From an uncultured Lachnospiraceae bacterium (lineage in GTDB: Bacteria; Bacillota; Clostridia; Lachnospirales; Lachnospiraceae), in contig CANQRU010000009.1 in NCBI GenBank assembly GCA_947626395.1, positions 23,162 through 87,161 of the forward strand: a DNA stretch of 64,000 nucleotides, written 5' to 3'. Below, piece by piece: positions 24,502 to 33,191 of this stretch. The notes below the pieces were generated by a model. That model did no database searches. It saw only the letters and a program-made list of their open reading frames with translations, and was not told the DNA's origin. Position 1 is the first letter of the stretch. Each line of letters begins with the position of its first letter. Made by a program: the position numbers and the translations under genes.

Positions 24502-27500
24502 TCATTTGATCATTATCTTATCGCCATCAATTTCTGCAAGATCCCCCATGAACCCCAACGCATGATCGAACCATTCTCCTGCAGCTTTTCCCACCCGGCT
24601 GAATCCGCACTGCAATGCCAGCGACCGGTACAACCCGTTCTTATCCGCAGAAACATTCTGCCGAAGAATTTCGAGCATTCCCGCTGCCAGCTCCTCCGGC
24701 GCGATCTGCCGGATATCGCGGGTGATGTCTCCAGGTCCGCGAAAACCGATTTCCTTCATTTCATCCAGATACAGAAAACCATCCCTTCGCAGAATTCCTC
24801 TTCGCTCACAACCATACATCCGTTCTTCATACGCTCTCTGCACTACGCTGGTCACCTTCTCACGTCCGAAACACCAGGCAATCCGTTTCAGCAGGAGTTC
24901 TTCCGAAAGAGGCGCTTCGATTTCCAAAATCGCACGGATCATTCCCTTAAAGTCATGCGGAAAATATTTCTGGCTCAACTTCTCAATGTCAGCCGCCTGA
25001 TAACGCGGAAATTCAAATGGAATCACCTCTACCGCTTCCTCATAGGAGCCTGCGGGAACCTCATCCTCCGAATTCTTTGTCCCTCCTGCGGCCAGATCCT
25101 CCTGCTGCGGATGACAGACCGCTTCCTCGGCGGCCTTCAGCAGTCTCATCTGCTCAAGAGCACGGTTTCGGAACCAATCCGTTGACCACACGCGGTAGAA
25201 TTTCCATCCCATCCGTTCCAGAATCTCCTGACGCAGACGGTCGCGGTCACGGGCATTCTTGGAAGAGTGATATGCGGCCCCGTCACATTCAATAGCCAGC
25301 ACATAATCGGAACTGTCCGAACGTTTCAGTCCCAGGTCGATCCGGAACCCGGAACAGCCTACCTGCGTATCTACAGAAAAGCCCTTCGACCGCAGAAATT
25401 CGCAGACCTCAGCTTCAAAATCCGAATCATACGTATCATAAGGATTTACCGACATCGTCCTCTCCAGAGCGACAATGCCATTCTCCGCAAAATCCAGATA
25501 CTCCCTCAGGAGCCTGGCCCCTGCCGACGCCGTGCGTTTCAGATCGATGTCTGCACAGTGCATGGAAGAAACCAGCTGGACATTGTATTTGGCGCGGGTA
25601 ACAGCTACATTCAGCCGTCTTTCTCCGCCGATACGGTTCAGCGGCCCGAAGTTATGCAGCAGACGGCCCTGGGCGTCAATACCATAGGCGATGCTGAATA
25701 TGATCGTATCGCGCTCATCGCCCTGTACCGTTTCCAGATTTTTGATAAAAAACGGTTCCTGAACATCTCTTTTGAAAAAGAACTCTTTCTCCGGCGTCGC
25801 CTGGCGCCGTCTGGACAAAAGCTTATCGATCAGATCCTGCTGCGCCACGCTGAAAGCGACGACACCCAAACTGCGGTTCGGATACTTCTCTATGTTCTGA
25901 TAGATCAGATCGACAATATATTCCGCCTCTTTCCGGTTCGTATGGCTTCTCCGGTCAAAAATTCCGTCTGCATGAAAATAATCCACGCCCACCCCTTTGG
26001 CATCAGCGCGGGCCGACGGGAACGTTACCAGGTCATTCTCATAAAAATTCTTATTAGAAAACGAAATCAACTGTTCAAAACGGCTCCTGTAATGCCAGCG
26101 CAGCCGCAGCTGACGCATAGACGCCGCGCAAAGATCCAGAATGGATTCAAAATCCGTAACATCCCCTGTTTCCTCATCGTCATCTTCGTTCTCAATCATC
26201 GCATTAAAGAAATTGCTGGGCGGCATCTGTTTCGAATCACCGACAACAATCATCTGGTCCGCCCGGTAGATCGCCCCGATCGCGTCCTGCGGAAATATCT
26301 GCGACGCTTCGTCGAATATGACCACATCGAAATGAACCGAATCCGCCGTCAAAAATGTACTGACGCTCAAAGGCGACATCAGAAAACAGGGCTTTATCCT
26401 TTGAACCAGTTCCCCTGTTTCTGTCAGAAGGGTGCGGATGCTTTTCTGCTTCCGTTTCTTTTCGCCCTCCCGGAGAAGAACCGCCAGGGCGCTGCCGGAC
26501 GAAATCATATCCAGGGACGGACGATCCGCGGAAAGTTCCGCGCGGATCTGCGCCTTGCTGATCTCAAACTGCTCAATATCCTTTCTGGCAAATGTATCCA
26601 CCGCCCGATCCTGGGATATCCGGTTAAACGCCGCAAGCACAGGACTCGCGGAAAGGATCGAATCGATCCACTGGAAATAAAACTGTTTCTGAAACGCCTT
26701 AACAATAAATTCCGGCGCTGTCTGCCGGCGAATAACCTCATCAAGAAAAGAAACAACATCCTGCTCCGTCAGTTTCAGCAGCAGGCTTCGGAAGTGGCAC
26801 CAGTTCTCCAGCATGTCCATCGCTCCCAGACAACGCTCGCACCGAGCCCGCACAAGACTGCAGGAAGCCGCTTCAATATCCAGGATCTGCCTGTCAAAAC
26901 TGTCCGCGATCCGCTCCGGCGCGCCTCCGCCGCAGAGTGCGAAACAAGCCCGAAGCTTTTCCGCCAGTTCCGCAAATGTCCGGCTCTCCGATGAAAGCTC
27001 CCTGAGATCAGTCAGGTTTCCAAAGGAAAGTCCTATGGCGTACGCAGACCGCAGCGTTTCCATCTGTGCCGCCGCGTAAGACCAGTCTGTATGAATCCCT
27101 GCATAGGCTGCCCCAAAGCTGCTTCTGGCTGACATCTCCGTCTGCGCATATTCCTCCAGTCTCTGCTGACAGGCCGAAAGTCGTTCCGTCACATCCACCG
27201 CTTCCCGGTAGGACAGCCTGCTTCCGTCTTTTCTGCACAGCCGCAGCGCACTCATGATCTGACGGTACTCGGAACTGAAAAGCCTGGAAAAAAATCCGCC
27301 GAACTGCTTTGTCAGCTTCTTATGGTATTCTGTCCCATCCAGCTTATAGATATCCTGATCATAGGCTGTTTCCAGATCCGCCTGACCGGCTAAGATCTCC
27401 CCGCTTAAGGCCCGCATTCTTCCGAGCGCTTCATCCGCCCTCAAAAACAGGTCTTTCCTGAGAAGAGCAGGCGTGATCCACCGAGAATCCGAAGCAATCG

Positions 27501-29133
27501 TCAGGACATCATGCCAGGCCCGCGCCTCCGCCAGACTTCCGCACGGCGCCTGATAGCGGCTGGTGATCTCCTCTGTCAGAGGGATCAGTTCATCCAGACA
27601 CCGAACCATTCCCGCAAGATCCGCTTTCAATCCGGTCTTGGCCTGATAAGAAATGTCCTGCCCTATAAATCCATACCAGGGATTTCTCCGATAGTCATAT
27701 CCCACCGACGGAATGTAGTCCACATATTGTTCCAGAAGTGCCGTCGTCTCAGTCAGAAACGCACTGCCCTTTGACTCCAGGCCAGGCAGTGACCATTCCA
27801 CCTCAGGGATATCACGAAGCGCTGAATAGGACTCATACAACTGATAAAGACTCTTCCCGATCACAGGGCGCTGCTGGTGAAGTTCTTCCGCGTAAGCATC
27901 CAGCTGCTGCCGGGCACGCACTTTAATGGCAATTTCAGCGTCCGCCTTCGATGACACCGCGCTGCGCCCCGCCCGCAGCGTCTGGCAAATATCCGCGATC
28001 ACATCCTTTTTGTTGGCCTTATGGCTATGCAGCTCCAGACAGAACTCAGCCAGTCCCGCCTGCCGCAGCTTATCATAAACTACGTTCAGAGCAGCCAGCT
28101 TTTCTGAAACAAACAGAACCTTCCTGCCTTCGCTTAAACATTCCGCGATCATATTGGTGATCGTCTGACTCTTGCCGGTACCGGGAGGCCCCTGCAGAAC
28201 AAAGCTCTGGCCGGAACGGGCCATCTCGATGGCTTCGATCTGGCTTGAATCCGCATCTACTACGCAGTGCAGTCCAACCAGCGGATCTACCGGCGGCTCA
28301 CCGCCGTTTTCCGGAATGACTTCTGTTTCCACAGGCTCCCCCAGGAGCCTGCGGACATTAGGATTACCCAAAATAACCGAAGCATTGTCTTTCAGATCCC
28401 GGTACATATTGATCTTCAGAAAAGAAAAAATTCCGATCCGGCAATCGGCCGTCACAGTCCAATGCAGCCGTCCTACAAGTTCCCGTACCTTTTCCAGATA
28501 CTCGTCCAGACTTTCGTCATCATATTCCGGAAGCTTGATTCCGTACTCTGCATCTAATTTATAGGAAAACGTCGGATTAACAACGATATCATCCTCCGTA
28601 GAACGGATATGGTATGGCGTAATCAGCGAATCCCGCTCCAACTGCACAGGCACCAGAAGAACCGGGGCGCGAAATACACTGCCGGAGGATTCGCTTTCCG
28701 TCCAGTGAATAAAACCAAACGCCATGTAAGCCACATTGACACCTGTTTCCTCTATGAACTCTTTCGCCTTTTTGTCGATGTTCTTCACAGCCGGAATAGG
28801 ACTTGGGGCAGAATTGTACAATAGCAGCTGGTTCTGACGGCGGATCTTCGAAGAATAAAGATTACGGTATGCCTCCCTTTCTGTCAGAGCCGCCTCGCTG
28901 TCCGGCAAATACGCCGCAGCATTTCCATCATCTGTCTCTTCATCGCCCTCTGTTATCTTCGGGTCAAATACTTCAAATACCATCGAGCCGTCAATCCGCT
29001 CAAACAGATCCTCCGCCGAGGGAATCAATATCTCCGCAGTCGATGTTTTTGTATCCCTAAAATGAACCAGATTGTTTCTCTTTCCGGTATCAAGAAGCAG
29101 TTCTGCCCATCTGTCCAGTTTCTTTGTATCCAC
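24502..29133 (-). CDS. Large DUF4011/SF1 helicase with Vsr-like nuclease domain
   Basis: This is a 1543-residue single protein with a GTG start (29133, GGAGGAAG upstream). The N-terminus is DUF4011-like (LDRWAELLLDTGKRNNLVHF). Then come SF1 helicase motifs: Walker A LQGPPGTGKSQTITNMI near residue 316, Walker B VVIFDEASQIFPQDA near 941, ETVQGDERDTIIFSIAYG, and LNVAVTRAKY. A PD-(D/E)XK nuclease of Vsr/MTES_1575 type follows (FEAEVCEFLRSKGFSVDTQV, IDLGL, LAIECDGAAYHSS, about 1245-1325), then a DUF3320-like region (FPHDFKGMIRAILEIEAPLS). Proteins of this architecture are widespread in defence islands. Phage restriction or DNA repair is inferred. Confidence 0.88.
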   Translation of the reverse strand: MDTKKLDRWAELLLDTGKRNNLVHFRDTKTSTAEILIPSAEDLFERIDGSMVFEVFDPKITEGDEETDDGNAAAYLPDSEAALTEREAYRNLYSSKIRRQNQLLLYNSAPSPIPAVKNIDKKAKEFIEETGVNVAYMAFGFIHWTESESSGSVFRAPVLLVPVQLERDSLITPYHIRSTEDDIVVNPTFSYKLDAEYGIKLPEYDDESLDEYLEKVRELVGRLHWTVTADCRIGIFSFLKINMYRDLKDNASVILGNPNVRRLLGEPVETEVIPENGGEPPVDPLVGLHCVVDADSSQIEAIEMARSGQSFVLQGPPGTGKSQTITNMIAECLSEGRKVLFVSEKLAALNVVYDKLRQAGLAEFCLELHSHKANKKDVIADICQTLRAGRSAVSSKADAEIAIKVRARQQLDAYAEELHQQRPVIGKSLYQLYESYSALRDIPEVEWSLPGLESKGSAFLTETTALLEQYVDYIPSVGYDYRRNPWYGFIGQDISYQAKTGLKADLAGMVRCLDELIPLTEEITSRYQAPCGSLAEARAWHDVLTIASDSRWITPALLRKDLFLRADEALGRMRALSGEILAGQADLETAYDQDIYKLDGTEYHKKLTKQFGGFFSRLFSSEYRQIMSALRLCRKDGSRLSYREAVDVTERLSACQQRLEEYAQTEMSARSSFGAAYAGIHTDWSYAAAQMETLRSAYAIGLSFGNLTDLRELSSESRTFAELAEKLRACFALCGGGAPERIADSFDRQILDIEAASCSLVRARCERCLGAMDMLENWCHFRSLLLKLTEQDVVSFLDEVIRRQTAPEFIVKAFQKQFYFQWIDSILSASPVLAAFNRISQDRAVDTFARKDIEQFEISKAQIRAELSADRPSLDMISSGSALAVLLREGEKKRKQKSIRTLLTETGELVQRIKPCFLMSPLSVSTFLTADSVHFDVVIFDEASQIFPQDAIGAIYRADQMIVVGDSKQMPPSNFFNAMIENEDDDEETGDVTDFESILDLCAASMRQLRLRWHYRSRFEQLISFSNKNFYENDLVTFPSARADAKGVGVDYFHADGIFDRRSHTNRKEAEYIVDLIYQNIEKYPNRSLGVVAFSVAQQDLIDKLLSRRRQATPEKEFFFKRDVQEPFFIKNLETVQGDERDTIIFSIAYGIDAQGRLLHNFGPLNRIGGERRLNVAVTRAKYNVQLVSSMHCADIDLKRTASAGARLLREYLDFAENGIVALERTMSVNPYDTYDSDFEAEVCEFLRSKGFSVDTQVGCSGFRIDLGLKRSDSSDYVLAIECDGAAYHSSKNARDRDRLRQEILERMGWKFYRVWSTDWFRNRALEQMRLLKAAEEAVCHPQQEDLAAGGTKNSEDEVPAGSYEEAVEVIPFEFPRYQAADIEKLSQKYFPHDFKGMIRAILEIEAPLSEELLLKRIAWCFGREKVTSVVQRAYEERMYGCERRGILRRDGFLYLDEMKEIGFRGPGDITRDIRQIAPEELAAGMLEILRQNVSADKNGLYRSLALQCGFSRVGKAAGEWFDHALGFMGDLAEIDGDKIMIK

Positions 29134-29190
29134 GCCAGTTCTTCCTCCGTTTGTTTCGATATATCCGGTTCCTTTTCTGTCAATAATACG

Positions 29191-29219
29191 ATTATACCGC
29201 GTTATGCTGAGGAATTCAA
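29191..29219 (-). promoter_or_regulatory. Promoter of the DUF4011 helicase gene
   Basis: TTGAAT (29214-29219), a 17-base spacer and TATAAT (29191-29196) on the minus strand. The -35 overlaps the stop codon of the upstream ATPase gene. A TTGACA lies just downstream and is not properly spaced to any -10. Confidence 0.7.
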
Positions 29220-32200
29220 CCGAAATGCCGCGTCAGCCAGCGATACGCTCCTTTTAGGAGCCGCCAGCCCTGAATCGCCAGCGTCGGAAGCACCGCGAGA
29301 AAGCCGACGCAGATCAGCTGCTCCCGGCTCAGATCCGCCGCCGCGAACATGACCTGCAAGCCGGAGACAAGCAGGACGGCCGTCAGGAGAAACGCTCCCG
29401 CCAGAAACGCCAGAACCGTATAAATATTGCTGAAAATGCCCAGACGAAACAGGCTTCTGCGGCTGCGGCAGTTGAAGCCGTGGAACAGACGCGCTAATGT
29501 GAGCGTCGCGAAGGCCATCGTGCTGGCTGCGGCGGAGTTACTCGCAAGGATTCTCGTACCGCAAAATATCTGCCGGATGATGCTTCCCGCAATGCCTGAG
29601 GCCGCGGAATTCTCACGCAGGTACGCAAAAATTCCTTCCGGCAGACACAAACTTCCCGACAATCCGATCCGATACGCGCACAGAGTGCATACCGCGATCA
29701 GTCCGCCCTGCAGCAGAACATCGCGGATAAATCCGGCCGTCAGGATTCCTCTCTGCGGATCCCTCGGCGGCCCGTCCAGAAGTCCTTTTTCCGGCGGTTC
29801 CATGCCGATGGCCAGCGCCGGGAGCGAATCCGTCAGCAGATTGATGAACAGCAGATGAACCGGCGCGAACGGCAGTGGCAGAGCCAGAAGCGTAGTATAG
29901 AGAACGCAGAAGATTCCGGCCATATTGCCGGAGAGCAGGAACTGAATGGCGCCCAGGATATTCCGGTAGACATTGCGGCCGTTGGCCACGGCCTTGATAA
30001 TGGTGGCAAAATTGTCGTCCGCCAGGATCATGTCCGCCGCGTCCTTCGAAACCTCCGTGCCGCCGCGTCCCATGGCCACGCCGATATCCGCCTGCTTAAG
30101 CGCCGGGGCGTCATTGACTCCGTCGCCGGTCATAGCGACGATGTGACCCCGGTCCTGCCACGCACGGACAATCCGCAGCTTGTGCTGAGGAGTAACGCGG
30201 GCGTAGACGCTGATCTGATCCAGCCGGGCCTCCAGTTCCCGGTCGGACATGGCGTCCAGCTCCGGGCCGGTGACGGCGCAAAGGGCATCGCTCCCGCCAG
30301 ATTTATTATGAATTCCGACCTGTCCGGACACCTCCGGCTCCAGTATCCCGATCTGCCGCGCGATTGCCGCTGCCGTCACTTTATGGTCGCCAGTGATCAT
30401 GATCGTCCGGATACCGGCCCGCTTCGCGTCCGCAACAGCTTCCGCGCTCTCCGGCCGCGGCGGGTCCATCATGGCAGCCATGCCGAGGAAGACCATGCCG
30501 TTTTCCAGGGCATTTCCTGCATCTGCGTTTTTTCCGAATATTCTCACGATCTCTGCTGCTTCCGTTCTTCCAGCTCCCATCCTTCCGGCTTCTGTTCTTC
30601 CGGCGTCCAGAAACCGGTACGCCACCCCCAGCACCCGCAGCCCGCGCCTTGAACACTCTTCCATCTGTTCCAGCCAATGTCTCCGTTCCGCCGAAGGCAG
30701 GCTGCACCGCCTGAGCAGCACATCGGCCGCGCCTTTACAGAACAGGATCTGTTTACCGTTAACCCGATGCACCACGCTCATCATCTTCCGTTCGGAATCA
30801 AACGGTATCTCGCAGATTCGCGGATACCGGCGCCGGATCTGCTGCGGCGACAGGCCGCAGGACTGCACTAATTCCAGGAGCGCCAGCTCCGTCGCGTCAC
30901 CGATCCCCTGCGCAGACGTTTCTGCTGTCAACCCTTTTAACCCAGATTTATCTGCCGCGTTTTTCACAACCATCCCCGATCCGGCCGCGGCGTTTTGCAC
31001 GTCTGCTTCTGATCTGCCTGTCGGATTTTGCCCTTCTATATCTGGATCTTCCTCTGAATTTTGCCCCGGCACACCCAGCTCCGCATTATTCGCCAGCGCG
31101 CACGCCTCCAGGAAAAATCTCTGCCGCTCGACCACCGGATCCAGCTCCGCCGCCGGGATCATTTCCCCGCCGATCACCACCTGCTCCACGCTCATGCGGT
31201 TCTGGGTCAGCGTACCGGTCTTGTCGGTACAGATCACGGACACGCAGCCCAGGCTCTCCACTGCTTTCAGATCCTTGATGATCGCCTGTTCCTTCGCCAT
31301 TTTCTGCGTCCCCATGGCCTGTACGATGGTGACAATGGACCCCAGCGCCTCCGGGATCGCGGCCACCGCCAGCGCCACCGCGAACAGAAGCGAATCAAGA
31401 ACCGCCATTCCCCGATATACGCCCAGAAAGAATACGACCAGACACACGATCATGATGGCCGCCGCCAGGCGGCTGGAAAACTGGTCCAGACTGATCTGAA
31501 GCGGAGTCCGTTTCTCTTTCGCGTGATCCATCAGTGAAGCGATACCGCCGATTTCCGTATCCATACCGGTGGCGGTCACGATCACAGTTCCCACTCCTGC
31601 CGTGACCAGGGAGCCGGAATAGACCATGCAGGTACGCTCGGCGAGGGGAACACTGTCTTCTTCCTGCTGTTCGCTGGTCCGGGATGCTTGCGCATCTTCG
31701 TCCGGCCGCACGGTCCACGCCCGCCCACCGATCCGTACTGGCCGCAGCATTTCGCCAGTCCGCGTTGTCCCCGCTGCTCTCCCCCTCCCCACCGGCTCCG
31801 CCGACTTCTCCACCGCATCTGACTCCCCGGTCAGCGAGCTTTCATTTACCTTAAGCGCCGTGCAGTTCAGGATCCGCCCGTCCGCCACCACCAGATCCCC
31901 GGCCTCCAGATACAGGATGTCCCCCGGCACCACCTCCGCGGAGGGAATCTCCTTCCGAACGCCGTCCCGCAGCACCCGCGCCGAAGGCGCAGACAGCGCC
32001 CGCAGACTCTGAAGCGACTTCTCCGCCCGCTGGTGCTGCACCGTCCCCAGCACCGCATTCATCAAAATAACCGCAAAAATGACCACCGTACTCTCCATAT
32101 TATCCGTCAGCATGGAGATGACGGCGGCCCCGATCAGGATCATTACCAGAAGATCCTGAAACTGTTCCGCAAATACCTTCCAGGCCGGTTTGCGGCCGGA

Positions 32201-32410
32201 TTCCCGCAGGCGGTTCTCGCCGTACTGTGACTGACGCTTCCGAACCTGCCCGCCGGTAAGGCCTTGCGCAAGATAACCTGCGCGTCCGCCGGTCCGGTCT
32301 CCATGCGCCAGTGTACGGCCATTCGAACTGCGTATGTCCGATTCCCCAGCCTCATCTATTTCTAAGCCTTCAAGCACCTCTTCCACCGTACAGCGATACC
32401 ATTCCCTCAT
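29216..32410 (-). CDS. Calcium-type P-type ATPase (P2)
   Basis: It has about 1064 residues if started at 32410, where MREWYRCTVEEVLEGLEI matches the usual N-terminus of the family; an ATG at 32527 overlaps the queT promoter and is unlikely. The motifs are TGES (NESSLTGESDAV), DKTGTLTQNRMS near residue 395, TGDHKVTA, and MTGDGVNDAPALKQADIGVAMG near 761. For ion binding, TM4 has IPEAL and TM6 has NLLTDSLP, but TM5 reads SGNMAG, lacking the site-I Glu of SERCA, so one Ca2+ site is likely. Three low-complexity inserts make it longer than most bacterial relatives (about 880-900). Confidence 0.9.
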   Translation of the reverse strand: MREWYRCTVEEVLEGLEIDEAGESDIRSSNGRTLAHGDRTGGRAGYLAQGLTGGQVRKRQSQYGENRLRESGRKPAWKVFAEQFQDLLVMILIGAAVISMLTDNMESTVVIFAVILMNAVLGTVQHQRAEKSLQSLRALSAPSARVLRDGVRKEIPSAEVVPGDILYLEAGDLVVADGRILNCTALKVNESSLTGESDAVEKSAEPVGRGRAAGTTRTGEMLRPVRIGGRAWTVRPDEDAQASRTSEQQEEDSVPLAERTCMVYSGSLVTAGVGTVIVTATGMDTEIGGIASLMDHAKEKRTPLQISLDQFSSRLAAAIMIVCLVVFFLGVYRGMAVLDSLLFAVALAVAAIPEALGSIVTIVQAMGTQKMAKEQAIIKDLKAVESLGCVSVICTDKTGTLTQNRMSVEQVVIGGEMIPAAELDPVVERQRFFLEACALANNAELGVPGQNSEEDPDIEGQNPTGRSEADVQNAAAGSGMVVKNAADKSGLKGLTAETSAQGIGDATELALLELVQSCGLSPQQIRRRYPRICEIPFDSERKMMSVVHRVNGKQILFCKGAADVLLRRCSLPSAERRHWLEQMEECSRRGLRVLGVAYRFLDAGRTEAGRMGAGRTEAAEIVRIFGKNADAGNALENGMVFLGMAAMMDPPRPESAEAVADAKRAGIRTIMITGDHKVTAAAIARQIGILEPEVSGQVGIHNKSGGSDALCAVTGPELDAMSDRELEARLDQISVYARVTPQHKLRIVRAWQDRGHIVAMTGDGVNDAPALKQADIGVAMGRGGTEVSKDAADMILADDNFATIIKAVANGRNVYRNILGAIQFLLSGNMAGIFCVLYTTLLALPLPFAPVHLLFINLLTDSLPALAIGMEPPEKGLLDGPPRDPQRGILTAGFIRDVLLQGGLIAVCTLCAYRIGLSGSLCLPEGIFAYLRENSAASGIAGSIIRQIFCGTRILASNSAAASTMAFATLTLARLFHGFNCRSRRSLFRLGIFSNIYTVLAFLAGAFLLTAVLLVSGLQVMFAAADLSREQLICVGFLAVLPTLAIQGWRLLKGAYRWLTRHFG

Positions 32411-32498
32411 CCCGGCCGCCTCTGTTTTCTCTCCCTTCATATCTATGCCTGGAATGGCAAAGTCAGAAATGCGTTTGACACGAAATTCCGGCCGGCAC

Positions 32499-32527
32499 TT
32501 GTATTTCACCTCAAAATATGCTATCAT
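32499..32527 (+). promoter_or_regulatory. queT promoter
   Basis: TTGTAT (32499-32504), a 17-base spacer and TATCAT (32522-32527), giving a leader of about 115 nt that contains the riboswitch. Confidence 0.7.
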
Positions 32528-32598
32528 AGCCTGCGTACCGTAACTGCGGAAGAACCGAAATTTATCTGCTGCTTCCGTATTTCCGCGGTTCCGGAACC

Positions 32599-32640
32599 GG
32601 TGAGTTCGAGACCTTCCTCACCTAAAACAAAACTAAAGGA
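32599..32640 (+). promoter_or_regulatory. preQ1-I riboswitch controlling queT
   Basis: The stem GGTGAG (32599-32604) / CTCACC (32617-32622) encloses a loop with TTCGAGACCTTC, followed by an A-rich tail TAAAACAAAACTAAAGGA. This is the compact H-type pseudoknot form of class I preQ1 riboswitches. CCTT in the loop (32612-32615) can pair with AAGG of the ribosome site (32636-32639), so ligand binding should hide the Shine-Dalgarno sequence. Its position before a queuosine-precursor transporter gene agrees with known targets. Confidence 0.82.
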
Positions 32641-32649
32641 GAATGTACC

Positions 32650-33153
32650 ATGAAAAATCAAACAAATGGGGCTGTGTACTACATGGCCGAGGCGGCGATG
32701 ATCGCCGCCATCTATGTCGCGCTGACGGGACTTGTGGCGCCGTTCGCCTTCGGGCCGGTGCAGTTCCGCGTGTCGGAGGCGCTCTGCGTCCTTCCCTATT
32801 TCACGGCGGCGGCGGTGCCGGGCGTTTCCATCGGCTGCCTGCTGTCCAATCTGCTTTTCGGCGCGGCGATGCCGGACGTGATCTTCGGGACGCTGGCGAC
32901 CCTCATCGGAGCGGTGGTCTCCTACAGGATCCGTGGGCATAAGTGGCTGGTCTGCGTGCCGCCGATCCTGTCGAATACGATCATCATTCCCTGGGTGCTG
33001 CGGTACGCCTACGGCTCCACGGATCTGATCCCCGTGATAATGGTCACGGTTGGCATCGGCGAGGTTCTGGCTATCGGCGTGATCGGGAATCTGCTGCTGG
33101 CGGCGCTCGATAAGTACCGCGGGATCATTTTCCGGAGACAGCCCGTGCAATAG
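32650..33153 (+). CDS. queT: QueT, queuosine-precursor ECF transporter S component
   Basis: The 167-residue integral membrane protein has about five hydrophobic helices and matches the QueT family (AAMIAAIYVALTGLVAPFAFG, VQFRVSEALCVLPYF, GCLLSNLLFGAAMPDVIFGT). It supplies substrate specificity to an ECF-type importer that takes up preQ0/preQ1-type precursors for tRNA queuosine modification, using a shared ATPase module encoded elsewhere. The ATG follows the AAAGGAGA held in the riboswitch tail. The gene is divergent from the P-type ATPase. Confidence 0.93.
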   Translation: MKNQTNGAVYYMAEAAMIAAIYVALTGLVAPFAFGPVQFRVSEALCVLPYFTAAAVPGVSIGCLLSNLLFGAAMPDVIFGTLATLIGAVVSYRIRGHKWLVCVPPILSNTIIIPWVLRYAYGSTDLIPVIMVTVGIGEVLAIGVIGNLLLAALDKYRGIIFRRQPVQ

Positions 33154-33191
33154 TCCATTTTATATTATTTCCTGCATCGAAATCAAATCCC

